A stretch of 64,000 nucleotides of DNA, from the NCBI RefSeq assembly GCF_901000735.1, contig NC_081545.1, positions 6,315,540 through 6,379,539 on the forward strand, read 5' to 3'. This stretch comes from Corylus avellana. Lineage: Eukaryota; Streptophyta; Magnoliopsida; Fagales; Betulaceae. The notes beneath the pieces are model-generated. The model ran no database searches, was not told the DNA's origin, and saw only the letters and a program-made list of their open reading frames with translations. The translations under genes and the position numbers were made by a program. Positions within the stretch are counted from its first letter, which is position 1; the number at the start of each line of letters is the position of its first letter. Positions 1-11,600 of the stretch are shown here, one piece after another.

Positions 1-3000
1 TTGTTAACCATTGTCAAATGCAAAATAAAGGGCATAACTGAATAATAGATCTGAGATAGACAATCTAGAGCTTATGCATATCTTTCTGTTCTTCTCTTGG
101 ATGTTGTGTACTATTTGTGTTTTTTTTTAGACCAGTCTTTCTGTCATGGTGAACATAATGCCAATCTTTGGATGAAGGACCAGTACAAAATCATCATATG
201 TCACATGAACCTTTTGATGTTGCGGAACCTCTATTGTCATTTCAGCACTGTTTTTTTCAGTCCTTGTAGTAGTATGCATAGCACCAAACCAAGATCTTAC
301 AAATAAAACCTAGTTTCTCTCTTAGCCTCCCTTTCTTCTTTGTGATTTACCTTTTCTTTTGAATATTTTGCCGCTTAATCCAATGAAATTTTGTAATATT
401 AAGTGTTATTTATTTATTTTTATTTTTTTTGGCTTGTAAAAGTAGTTAGCTGTCTCAATTAAGTGCGAGGTAGTTTGTAATTATATCGGATTATTACTGA
501 TTAAAGAGAACTAAGTTTTAACCTTTTATCAGCTTATTCTTGTCGCTCTTTTCAATGCTCACTAACAGTTTTGGCTTGGGTTTCAATTAGCAATGACTTA
601 GTATTCCATTCGATTTAGATTTGTGAAGAACACTGAATAGGATATAAACTGGCATTGTTTTTCTTATGACATTTAGTCTCCAAATTGCAATGGATTTATA
701 AGGAACTCCTTTTTCCAGTTGGGGCTTGGTGATACTACATATTTTGTCTAATTGATTCACTACTTCTTGCTAATCATAATTTAACTCCATATGGCTTCTG
801 CAACTGATGCAGGAACACATTGTTTGGAGGTGCTTGTCCTCAGGAACTGGTATGTGTTCATCTATGTTATTTATCATAGTATTCTGGAATTATTAATTAT
901 CTGCCTTTTCAGGAATTGTCTTAGTTTTCCTCCGCTAGTCATTCTTGACACTTGATTTCTGTTAGAATTAGTTATTTGTCTTCCCATCCTTCATTTGGGT
1001 ATTTATGCCCATTTCTCTAAGATGGGTTCTGAGAGTCAGGCAAAGTGGCCACTCTACATTATATAAACTTGGTTTAAAAAGTGACTACTTTACCTTACCC
1101 TCGTACTTTGCCAATAAAGAAAAAGGTAGAAAATTAAAAAAGAAGGATTGTACTTTTAATGGGTTTTGTAATTTTAGCTGCTATTTGATTTCAGCTTGTA
1201 ATGGTGTACATTTTTATTGCTTAGTTCTCAAAGAAGGACATTGCGATAATTAAGTAACTTGATGTGATTCATTTTTCTAACAGTTAGTGGCCCTTCCACC
1301 ATCATCTCTTTCTGATAGTTTTAGTCTAACAGTATCCAAAAGTAAAATCTGTTCATCCTTAGTCTCTTGGGAGCCATCACCAAAATTGATGATATAGGGT
1401 TGGATTTGGGAATGGAAACTGATGCAGCATCAATCTTTGACCATTATCTCAATTTTGCACCTCTATCTATTGCCTCATATTTTTTTTCCAATCACATATA
1501 CACACAGCATAAAAATAAAAAACGATTATGGTGAAAAACTCAAGCTAACATCTTGTTTTTCATGTGGCAGCAAATCACACCATAATGTTTATAGATGTAT
1601 GGATCCTTAACAAACGAGGTTGTACAATATGTGGTGGATGATGAAAATGTCTATAAATTGTACGTAAAGGGTCAACTATCTCAAGATTGAAGCACTGCCG
1701 GATCGTTCAGTTCTAATGGCTGGACACAGTCAAAGATCTGAAAATGTTTCCCCCCTTGAGAAGAGGATATGGAGGGACTATCAGAGGAAAGATCATTGCA
1801 TGGACGGTGATAAAAGATGATGTTCAAAGTAGAAACTGGTAGAAAGAGAACTGGAGGACTAGCAATAATGCTGAGAAGCTGTAGCAGCAGCAGCAACAAC
1901 AGCACAAGCGCAAGGCTATTGAAGTATCAAAACCGGCCAGATCCGTCAGGGATCCGCCATTCGAAAGCAGCTTCTGCTTAATTTAGAGCTGGCCCAAGTC
2001 TTTCAATCAGGCTCTGATCCCATGATACCTGGTCAAAGGGGCATGGCTGCAGGTAGTAACCAGATACCTTTCTCACGAGTGACAGATTCCAATCTGCCTC
2101 ATTTGGCACAAAGCCGGCCCAAAGCATCACATCAATTGTTACTAGATTACCGGGAACTTTTGATATTGGATTCTCCTGGATGCCTGTTTTTTGTTTTTTG
2201 TTTTCCCTAATTGATAAGGGGAAAAAGGTTATAAGGCCAGGGACGGCTGAATATGGCTGTTATTGTAGTACCTTGATGTCTAGTATTGAGGCTTGAAAGG
2301 ATCAGAATTCCTACAATATTGGTTTCTGGTAATATTGTAGTACTTTGATGTCTAGTATATATTGAGGCTTGAAAGGATCAAAATTCCTATAATTGGTTCC
2401 TCGATTACCCGAATTACATGTAATTCAGACAGCTAATTATAGGAGATCCTCAATCAGCTTGAAAACAAGAGCATGGCTTTTACACAGGGAAGTGCAAAAC
2501 AGTGGTGCTCCTGATTTTGCAAGCATATGTATGTTGTAAACAATATTCAAATCCGACATGTTATAAGATATGATCAGATTGACTCCATCAATTTGTGAAT
2601 TCGTTTCACAGGAATTTTACAACATGAAATACAAAGAGTTGCAAGCTCTGGTGTAAATATCATTAGCTATTAAGATGTTTTAAATCTGTTCTTTTCTTTT
2701 TTCTTTTTAGGCCTTCCTTTCACCGTGGTAAAGTAAAACCCTGTGGCTTTGAGGAGATCATGACAAGAAAAGAAAAATAAAAAAAACTAATGAAAGGTGA
2801 AATTCATAATCATAGTCCTTCTGCGTGGTATCAATAGATTCTCTCACCATGAAATACCTTATAAAAATCATATGCACTAAGAAAATATGTCAATATGTCA
2901 GTTTAGTAGATCGGATCGAAGAAATGGAGGAAATTTTGGAATGGCAAGACATGAGTTGGGACAAAAGTTGAAGTATATGCTAAAATTACAGAGAAACAGT

Positions 3001-3060
3001 CAATAAGAAAAAACGCTAGCTGATACACAAGAAAACCTTTCTTTATATTAATTCATCCAC
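1..3060. other. No intact gene; splice-like scraps of an unrecognised gene
   Basis: No long open frame is present. A pyrimidine tract plus AG near 130, a short block at about 812-849 bounded by AG and GT, and denser coding-like sequence at about 1680-2210 (a CAG-rich stretch near 1885-1905, many charged and Ser/Pro codons) look like exon remnants of a plus-strand gene. The blocks are interrupted by stops and change frame. They could be the 3' part or UTR of a gene starting left of the window, or a decaying copy. I could not assign a family. An imperfect direct repeat occurs near 2270-2310 and 2330-2395. Confidence 0.3.
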
Positions 3061-3122
3061 AATACAAATATAGCACTTTTGGATGAAAAACAAAACAAAA
3101 GAACAGCAACCACCCATGAAAC

Positions 3123-3609
3123 TCAAAACATAAACGGAGTCGGTGAGAATGATGGAAAGATTATTGGCGGCGATTTGTTCCTGGAAACAAACAAAACAAA
3201 TCAGCAAGATAATCACACATTAATATTAACAAAACCAATCACTGTGAGAACCCAAAACACACCTGCAGGAGTAGTCCTCCACGTCGGCGAGACTGCGAGA
3301 ATTTCCCAACGATCTGGGTTTGCCAGAGGATTTCTTTACGGAAACCCGTGCGGCGCCGTTTTTGTCAAAGATCTGATGAGCGGCGTTGTCCTCGGATATC
3401 ATCGAAAGCGCCGGCCTCCAATGCTTGGCCGCCGCGGAAGCAGACTTGGAAGCCGTAGTACTACTGAGCCTGTTGCGCCGGGAAGAAGGCACGGTGAGCG
3501 ACGCCGACACGTGGGTGTTTGTGTTGGAGTCGGCGTTGGGTTCCTCCTCCGGCGGCGGCAGCGCAGGGGCGCCTTTGGGACGGTAACATGACCGGAAGAA
3601 GAACTTCAT
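3123..3609 (-). CDS. Small uncharacterised plant protein with WRPxLxxISEDN and FSPTPFMF motifs, two exons
   Basis: Exon 1 is 3263-3609 and exon 2 is 3123-3180, with an 82-bp GT-AG intron (3181-3262), giving 134 residues. The start is the ATG at 3609 (MKFFFRSCYR); an upstream in-frame ATG at 3726 lies beyond the TATA-like sequence and is unlikely. Reading through the intron gives a false end (CVLGSHSDWFC). Splicing at TGCAG|GTGTG to TTTCCAG|GAAC instead yields a C-terminus ending FSPTPFMF. From memory of plant proteomes, small basic proteins of unknown function share a Trp-Arg-Pro...Ile-Ser-Glu-Asp-Asn segment (here about residues 64-75) and this tail. The middle is Ser/Pro/Asn-rich and low-complexity. 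Function unknown; no signal peptide or membrane segment is evident. Confidence 0.8.
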
Positions 3610-3690
3610 TGATTTTTTTTTTGGGGGGGGGGTTGAGAAAAACTGAAAACTTGTTGAAACTTTTTGGAAGGTTGGAGTGAGAGTTAACGT

Positions 3691-3721
3691 ATATATAGGG
3701 TTTTGTATGTGTGGTACGTGG
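3691..3721 (-). promoter_or_regulatory. TATA box and ACGT-core element upstream of the small gene
   Basis: On the minus strand a CCCTATATATACG TATA box lies at 3691-3700, about 80 bp before the ATG at 3609. That spacing leaves a short 5' leader. An ACGTGGTC sequence (plus strand, about 3716-3723) contains the ACGT core of G-box/ABRE-type bZIP sites. Only the TATA assignment is strong; a role for the ACGT element is inference. Confidence 0.55.
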
Positions 3722-3759
3722 TCCATGTTTCTTCTGTGTAGAGAGTTGCTTTGTCCTTA

Positions 3760-4929
3760 TCCGTCTAGCTAGCTACAAAAAGGTTTGCAATAACACTTTG
3801 TGCGTGTTAAACAAACACTAATACTTCTATTATTTACTAATTAATTAATTAATTAATTAATTTTTTTTTTTTTTTTAACTAAAAGGATTTAGAAGAAAGG
3901 AGGCAGTGAAAATTGTAGGAGTTGCAAGTGGGTCGTTGTCGGAAAACTCATATGAAATTCATCTGCATAAATAAATTTTGAGTTGTCTAACTACTTATTG
4001 AAACATATGAGTTTCATGTGTGCTCTTTCACATGCTAATTTGGACATAAAATTACTACAAATCTTTATGCAAGAGTCCACCTGTCCGAGCAAGAGTCCAC
4101 AAATAAGAGGATATGTGATAAAAAAGAATAGCCTTATCTATTAGTAAATCTTGCCTTATATTCATAAGGATAAATTAATTGTTTGTATTTATGTGTAATT
4201 ATTATAAGGTTAAACCTTTTGAGTGTTTTTTTTGTTTTCAAAGTACTTGCTAATTAAAATAGTCGATCTGTTTGCTTTTAATTCAATTATTTTTAGTTAC
4301 CTATTAACTTAAAAGAATGTGGTAATTACTAATCTAGTTAATAGTAGTGGGATACAATAATGGGTCCAACATTGAATCTATGTGAATCTCTCTTCATAAG
4401 CCCTAAAGAAAAAGTGGATATTTCTTGACTTTTTGTCACGAATTTGTGAGAGGCTATGGCCTAGAAATGTGTAGGGTATGACAAAAAGACAGATACGCTT
4501 ATCAGAGAGAGATCATGTGGTTCACAAATAAATTTTAAAAAATTCATATTAATTTAATAAATAAGACTCTTTTTAACGCACACTTGGTAAAAGTCTTGGT
4601 CTTGGATATGTTATTAAATAGAGTGACAGCAACGTAAAATGAAGCACATGAATCGAATATTTTATGCAATTATAACTTCTTAATTATATTAGACATTAAA
4701 CAGAATGCAATTAGAGTGACAGCAATTTAATTTGGCTTCTCTAATACGTCCGTAATTAAGTACATTAATTTATGTGTAGCAAGTAGATTGGCAACAAGTC
4801 GTCGCAGGTAACGGTTGTAGGTAGGTAGATCGGTGCAAAATGGAGCAAGCGATCAACAATAGTCATCGGAGGAAGGGAGATCAGCGGAAAAGGGAGGCTT
4901 GTCGAGAGCCAACCAAACGATTTGGGTTA
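3760..4929. other. AT-rich intergenic DNA
   Basis: No coding potential was seen. There is a (TTAA)n-like tract near 3838-3862 followed by poly-T. Direct repeats of short phrases (for example the twice-used 'caagagtccac' near 4070-4100) are the only structure noticed. Confidence 0.5.
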
Positions 4930-5392
4930 GCTCACAAATATCATGTCAGTGCTCCTTAAACTTTCACTCGTTTTGACACTATCCAAAAGTTTAAAAACAC
5001 TAAATTAAGGGTATCGAACTTTTAATTTTTTTTCAATTATCCATTCAGTTAAGAATTTTCATTAAATTTGATCAAAATTTCCAAAATACCCTTTTTTAAT
5101 AATAAAAAAAATTGTAAAGATTTTACAAAATATTGCGAATATGTTTTTTTATAAAATAAATAAATAAACACATGAATCTTTGCAATTTTTCATCTTAATT
5201 TTTCTTAATAAAAAAATTGAGTATTTTGGAAATTTTGACAAGATTTAACTGAAAATTCTTACGGAATTGAATAATTAAAAGAAATTGAAAGTTTAATACA
5301 TTAAATTAAGCATTTTTGAATTTTGAGAGTACTTTCAAAACGCGTGAAAATTCAATGGAGTTTTATGAATTTTCATGTTATGAAATCTAGCA
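4930..5392. mobile_element. Long fold-back (MITE-like) element
   Basis: Two arms of roughly 210 bp, about 4930-5140 and 5180-5392, are imperfect reverse complements. For example ACTTTCACTCGTTTTGA on the left matches the reverse complement of tcaaaacgcgtgaaaa on the right. Both arms carry the 'aaaatttccaaaata' segment in opposite orientation. No coding sequence. The second copy of the surrounding block begins inside the right arm (19199 corresponds to 5263), so the contig edge cuts this element. Confidence 0.6.
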
Positions 5393-5399
5393 TTTCTTT

Positions 5400-5700
5400 T
5401 TTGAATAAGATTTGACTTAATTCATTCCATTAGAAAAAGCATCTAAAGTATAAAACTTTAAACAGAAAGAGCAAATTAGTATAAAGTTACAATATCATAA
5501 ATATTACTAGGGATCTCCTTCATCCAAATTCTATATATTTGTTTTCATGCCACCCCCATTTGCTCCCCGCTTGATGTGCACCACATCCCTTCGCCTAAAC
5601 CTAGACAACACTTCTTTGATATCTTCTATGATTTGTCCATAACGACACCACTTTGGGTTATTGCCGTTGATTTCTAGCATTTCTCTAACCCTAAATCAAA
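5400..5700 (-). pseudogene. 5'-truncated L1-type LINE relic, RNase H tail
   Basis: The minus-strand translation of about 5550-5700 contains a stretch with WCRYGQIIEDIK and VVHIKRGAN, closely matching the end of the RNase H domain in the full LINE downstream (which reads WLRYGHIVEDIK and IRHAKREEN). The frame ends soon after. This is a 5'-truncated, non-functional LINE 3' end in the same orientation as the LINE at 11531-17732. It recurs at 19336-19636 in the second block copy. Confidence 0.65.
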
Positions 5701-6228
5701 CTAAATATAACTATATGCCACCAACAACCAGAAAAGTATAGGAAACGGCTGGATAATATATGGGGTAGGTATTGAAATATTGTTTAGCAAAATAGTAATT
5801 TTCAGTTACTTTTATATCAACAAGCAATTAAATGTGCCCATTAAATTAGGCTTTTGCGTCTATTTAAGCAGTTGACCAAACTAATCCCGACAAATGCTAA
5901 CTTTTTAATCAAGAATTGATTGATTAATTTTAAGGTAAAGTTTATTATTCATAAAGCTGTCAAGGTCCCTAGTGTGTCCCCTTGCATATGGCCATGCGTA
6001 GCAAAAGATTGATGCAAAAAGAATATAATATTCCGTCTGCTGTAATTAAATAATTTGCTCACTAATTACTCTTATTATTGAATATTTGTGCATTTGTGTG
6101 ACTTAAGCTTAATCTAAGGTTGACTTTGTCCGGCCTACCAGCTGGTAAAGCCAAATCATTGGCCCAAAATAACTTTAAATACACAGTATTTTTTCTTTTT
6201 CTTTTTTTGAGAATAAATATATAGGAGC

Positions 6229-6367
6229 AGTGATGCAGCACACTGACGTGTATGAACAGTTATGCACGCCAGTGTTATTTAATTATAAAATATAATTAAA
6301 TAATTATTTAAACAGTAAATAAATAAATAAAATCTAACAACATGCACGCAGTGTGCTGCATATCACT
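6229..6367. mobile_element. Small fold-back MITE
   Basis: Terminal inverted repeats begin AGTGATGCAGCACACTG and end in the near reverse complement CAGTGTGCTGCATATCACT. The centre is AT-rich. Total about 139 bp, non-coding. The same element sits at 20165-20303 in the second block copy. Confidence 0.6.
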
Positions 6368-6797
6368 AACCAAATATATACAGTATTAGGGTAATGTCGT
6401 ACAACCAAATGGGACCAGGGCGGGTACTACATTTATCATCGTGAGCAAAGGTTATAATTAATAATTAGTATAACTTACAAAAAAAACAAAAAAAACAAAA
6501 AAAAAAGGAAAGATAATTTTCTACTTCCAAGCACCCAATGAGGTTCACTAAACATGGTGCTTGTTGCTTACAAGAAATTCGAAAAATGTTTGGTTATGCT
6601 GTTTTTACAATAATTTTCTTATAAATTAATGTGATGACGTTGCTACCATAACTACAATCAAATTTAATTATTTAATAACTGATATATTAAGTATCGGGTG
6701 GACAGTCAAATTAATTTGTAAAGAACTTGTAAAAAAAGTCATAATACATAATCTACGCTTCATGATAATTATGCTAATCATCAAATGAAAGCATCTT

Positions 6798-7013
6798 TAG
6801 GGCAAGTTTATAATTGCGTTTGAAAGGCTTAAAAGTGCTTTTAACAATCAAAAAGCTTATTTAAAGAAAAAGTACTCGTTTGGTAAACAAATTTGAAAGT
6901 GCTTTTAAAGGTCCAAAAAGCACTTTTGGCAAAAGCTTATAAATGGAGCTTTTGCGAAATCGCTTTTTGACTTAAAAGCTCTATTTCTCAAGCGTAATCC
7001 CAAACAGAATCTT
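6798..7013. mobile_element. MITE, 'aaaagctttt' family, member 1 (TTA flanks)
   Basis: About 215 bp, with partly inverted ends (GGGCAAGTTTATAATTGCG... and ...AATCCCAAACAGAATC) and multiple AAAAGC/GCTTTT words. TTA lies on both sides, a 3-bp duplication typical of PIF/Harbinger-type elements. Related copies occur at 18064-18303 and about 39001-39203, plus block duplicates at 20734-20949 and 25785-26023. Family assignment is inferred from the 3-bp TWA flanks only. Confidence 0.55.
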
Positions 7014-7019
7014 AATATC

Positions 7020-9110
7020 CAATCAAAAGTTAATGTTTGTGAATCTAAATTATATATAAAATCTAATTAAGGGCATTGAAAATGATTTTCACCATCCAAA
7101 GTTGCGGTACTAATTGGTATCATGCATTGAAACTCTAGGAGGCAAAGCAAGTATCATAATTTTCTTCCAAGTTATTGCCTCAAATCTTTTCAGAGGCACT
7201 TGCCATGCAATTCACATTAAAGACATGTAAAAATCGTTCTTGTTCATGGCCATTATAATAAAAATGTATCAATAATTTTGTTATCAAGTTACCTTGAGCT
7301 TTTTAGGAATAGAATCATATGAAATCTAATATGGATCAAGAAATAAATCATTTTTATTTCAATTGAAATAGAGAAGATCTTGATTCACTTTTTTTCATAA
7401 ATAATTCATGAACGTCCCACCATTGGTAGTGATTCAATGGTTTTAAGGAAATCTTCAAAGTGGTTAAGCATGTATTAGAGTAAGAATTCGACTCTCAAAA
7501 TGAGAATTTTTAATCTTATTAGTATTATAGCCATGACTTGCAGTCTTACTGATGCCCTGAAAAGTTGTGTTAGACTATGGCTCAATTAGATTTAAGGGAG
7601 TAGCCCGCCGAGTAGGCATGTACTATTACAATCCAACTGATCGAGTGAGTAGATGATATTATAACTACGCTCAAATAGAATAATTACAATTGATCTCCCT
7701 CATGCCTCTTTGCTTAGGGAAAAAAAAAAATCATGAATGTCTCAATAATTTGTGAATTTTTTTTTTTTTTTTTTTTTTTGGAGGGGGGGTGCAAAATTAG
7801 GGTATCCAGTTAATGCTTTGACTGGTCCCTTTCCTTCATGGCCAGAAGATCCAGGGTGCTTGTTTCAATTAATATCTGAACCCCACATCTCAATTGTCAT
7901 TATCTTCAGAAGCATTATTTTTTTTTTTTGGGCCCCTTGTGTAGATTCTTCTCTGTGTTCATAGAATTCAAGGCCAAACAAGCATGACAAGAAAAATCTA
8001 GATTAAATGAACGACGGCAACAACAAAAATAAATTGCTATCAAATTACGCACTAAGAAGGGAAATGCCACGACCACAAATGTTGCTACAATAAGAGAGGA
8101 TTGATCATCTGTCACATTTTTGCACTATGGTAGTTGTGGCTCTGGTCATCTTCGTCCACAAAATTCTTCCCAACAATGAAAGCTCAGAAGAAAACAAAAT
8201 TCTCAAGGAAAACCAATGAATTTGGAGACTTTGTTACAGTCTCTCAAAATGCGGTGAACAAAGTTATCAGAAGAATTTTATCCAACCCAGTATTAAATCA
8301 CCTACATTTTGAACACGCGTTAATTTCATAGGCTGGATTGGAATAAATTATTTTTACCGAGTTTAGAGAAAAAGTTTGTTGCAATGTAGCCCTTGCCATA
8401 CGTATTGCGTTGAAAATAAGCTTATTTTCAGTATAGGTTTTCAATTTTGGGTTTGTTGTCGGGTAGCCAACCCTTTCCACCAATTTTTTATTTTTTATTT
8501 TTATCCCTTGTTAAAAAAATAAAATAAAAAAGATGGTTAGTGAATGTGGGACAGGAGAGTGAAATTGTCCAATGTTGAGTTGCTTTCGAGTGATTAATTC
8601 TTTTGGGAGTGATGGGTGTGGGGGATTTTGGAAGGCTTGGGGCAGAGGCAATTCTTTTGGGTGTGGAGACAAGCAATAGAAGGTTCGGGAGAGATTGAAG
8701 GTTGTGTAATGTCACATACACAAATTGATGGCTCAGGACTAAGTAAATAAAGAAAACAATAAAAAATAAAATAAAAACAATCATAGTCACACCAATCTTA
8801 GTCCATAAAGAATGATGCTGGCATCTCGCTAATGGGAATAGAAAGGAAGTCTCACTTCAAAAATAGTGACATATATCAAGGATCCTATATTATTACCGCG
8901 TGTTAAATTAGATGCTCCATTAGTATTTGTGGTTACAATAGACTGAAAAAGAGGTTACGTGCGCCATGCCGGAACTTTTTTATGTTTTTCTCTTCAATAT
9001 ACCCTTTAAGTTACTTGAAAAAAATAAATAAATAAATAACCATTTGAAGTGTATTTTTTCCTAATTAAAACGATAGATTCCTAACAAAATATTAAAACAG
9101 AGCAATTTCT
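7020..9110. other. Intergenic DNA without recognisable genes
   Basis: Contains a poly-T/poly-G tract (about 7756-7790) and several short open frames of 60-100 codons in low-complexity DNA. None resembles a protein family I know. A 15-bp phrase (gattaattcttttgg, near 8592) is present once here and twice in the second block copy, i.e. a local tandem slippage difference. Confidence 0.5.
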
Positions 9111-9114
9111 TTCT

Positions 9115-9650
9115 ACTGAACTTCCTAGATCTCTGTGGGGCCTAGGAATAACCTAAAACTCATGGCCCATAGAGGGCCAAAGAGACGGACCGACAAGACT
9201 CAGCAAGCTAAGGCCCACCATAAACTCTCAACATACTTCTAAAATTTTCATGGATATATTCATTAATCATCTAAGGGAATTTGGGGACTTGTAGGACCAA
9301 AGAATCTCCTAAAAGCCCACGACATAGAAAAGGCCCAAATAGACTTACCTCCAGCCCACCGAAGGAGTCCAAGACCTAATGGACTTAGAGCCATGACCAC
9401 TCCAACAAATTCTAGAAGACTCTAGAATGCTTTATACACTCGTATATAGGGCATAAGGTATACAGCTTCACTATTCTACACAGTCTATCAATAATGCTTT
9501 TCTTACCGGGGAGAGCTCTCCCCCTCATTTTTTACTGATTTTGGCATCAAAGTCCCTTCGGCCCTTCAAGACCAATGAGCTTCTGACGTCTTCTACTTCT
9601 TTCGTAAATGGAGCTCTTTCCTAGAAAACGACTTGGGGCCATTGTTAATT
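9115..9650. mobile_element. Possible LTR fragment of a Ty3-type retrotransposon
   Basis: The stretch has the make-up of a plant LTR: 'ggcccaccataaactc', a short leader-like region with 'cgtatatagggcataagg', then 'ccggggagagctctccccc' and 'ttttggcatcaaagtccc', which resembles the 3' ends of some plant Ty3/gypsy LTRs. No coding or paired LTR is visible. Present again at 23051-23586. Tentative. Confidence 0.35.
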
Positions 9651-10710
9651 CCGTACACTAATCGTCTCTATCACAAATATTGTGAAATTTCAATCTTGAG
9701 TTTCTTAGCATCAATCATATTGTAGATAAGTGACTCTTTTAGGTAAGTGGCATCTCTTCCTCCCTATTGAGAAAAAAGGTCATGATTTTTAACTTTTACT
9801 AGAAAGAGATGTTTGGAAGTCCTATTTTGTAGCATGCATTTATCCGTTGACAAAAATAAAAAATAATAAGTCTTGGGAATCATGACTCTTTTGAGTCTGA
9901 CCTAATTTCAGATTTTCATTATCACACCTTATCCCGTTGGAAAAAAAAAAAAAAAGAAAAAAAAAAAAAGAAAGAAAGAAAGAAAGAAAGAGAAGGGTGG
10001 TCTATTCCCGTGATTGCCTTGATTAGAGAAGCACCTTATTAATCTAATCTCATCTTTATTGGCTAAGCATGTATTGGTTAATTACTCTCATCATCATCAC
10101 TCCCATTATTAAGCACTGATCACTTAGGCATCATTAATCAATAGAACCAAAAAAATTATCACAGCAAAATGATGATACGAAAATCCACTATATATATATA
10201 TATATTGACATATTGTCAAGCCATTTTTAAATGACGTGACAATATATTTACCATATTGAATCTCAATCTCACATACTTTTTATACTAGTTTAATTGGGCT
10301 GAAATTGGGCCAATTTTGTAGCATAGGGATTTCACTATGTTACTAGATGGGCTTCAGTGCGTTCAGAAAATAGACTTGGATTGTGATTGGCCCAATTTAA
10401 ACTTAATGGGGGCATATTCCATTCTGAATACCGTTCATTTAGCCCAGCTATTGGACAAAGAAGAGACAGAACTTATTAGTGGATTAAGCCATCAGATTAG
10501 TGCTGCACAATAAAAATAAAAAAGGGGAAAAAACATTATAAAAAAAAAAAAATCTGATCCCACTATCAATAAACAATTAAACGATTAAATTAAAAAAAAA
10601 AAAAAAATACTAGTTGTGATTGACGTGGCAGTATAGTGTGGGCTGCCATCTTAATTTATATGTCCATGTGACAATACCAGGTGAACTCTCACATTAGTTT
10701 GTTAGAGAGT
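9651..10710. other. Intergenic, simple-sequence rich
   Basis: Includes an A-rich tract running into (GAAA)n at about 9939-9990 and a (TA)n tract at about 10189-10204. No gene seen. The (TA)n marks where the two block copies change from near identity to clearly diverged. Confidence 0.5.
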
Positions 10711-10711
10711 T

Positions 10712-10835
10712 ATAGTAAAATTAATCATTAAATTTGTAAACTTATGTAGATTTCATATAAGTCAATGGTAGACTTTACAAATTTAATGGTTGATTTATTA
10801 TATTTGTAAGAAAATATGGGCCAAATATGAAAAAC
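10712..10835. mobile_element. Hairpin MITE, copy 1
   Basis: An inverted repeat ('attaaatttgtaaactta...' against '...tttacaaatttaatggt') surrounds a second short palindrome 'atgtagatttcatataag'. A related hairpin is at 36068-36190, and the block duplicate is at about 24655-24775. Non-coding. Confidence 0.5.
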
Positions 10836-11520
10836 TTATTGACCCTAGCATTTCTCTTTTTCATATTAAAAATCTTGCACAAAACTGTCTTTAATTGGAG
10901 GTATGAAAGAAATACTATTGGTTTTTTTTTTTTTTTACATGTGTGTGAAACTGTGAATAGCAACAACGAATTATAAACATTCAGAATGACAAATTGACTC
11001 TCTCAAAGTTATTTGTTTATTAGATATGAAGGTGCAAGGAATTGAAATCTCGAAAGAAATTATATATACAAACTACTCCTAGCCTATTGACCATTAATGC
11101 TCAATGAAATTTCTGTTTTTTCCTCTCCATTATATTATCAACGACAAAGGGATAATACATATTGGTGTGATTTTGGATCCAAAAATTAGTTAATTTGGGT
11201 GAAAATCACTATGCTTGGCCAATTTTTTTTTTAATGTCTTAATGAAGTAAACAAATTCTTAATTAATTAATTAATTAATTCAGTGATTCATGTGGCATGC
11301 ATATACGGGTGCTGTCACAATCTGACTGAATTATATATCTCTTATAAGCCAAATAGCCAAATAGCCAAATAGATACACTAATATGTGCTTTACTTAGCCC
11401 CCCAAGAAAACAAAGAAAAAAGAGTTCCAGGGTTTTGGGTCTTGTTCTTTTCATGCTTTTGATCTGTTTGGAATAAAGCATAAAGCATGATATTTTCATT
11501 TTTCTTTTGATTGGTTGAAC

Positions 11521-11530
11521 TTGTGATTTG
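11521..11530. repeat. LINE target-site duplication, left
   Basis: TTGTGATTTG directly precedes the element's poly(T) (poly(A) on the minus strand). The identical 10-mer is at 17733-17742. The single unoccupied copy is at 25447-25456. Confidence 0.9.
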
Positions 11531-11600
11531 GTTTTTTTTTTTTTTTGAAAACTGGGTACTCTTCATTCAAAATGAGGAAGAAATACAGAGAGCCTTGGCT

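Noticed and set aside
3079..3591. Plus-strand 170-codon frame
   Set aside because: It is antisense to the two-exon minus-strand gene, whose splice sites, TATA and conserved tail are convincing; Arg/Gly-rich composition reflects the opposite strand.
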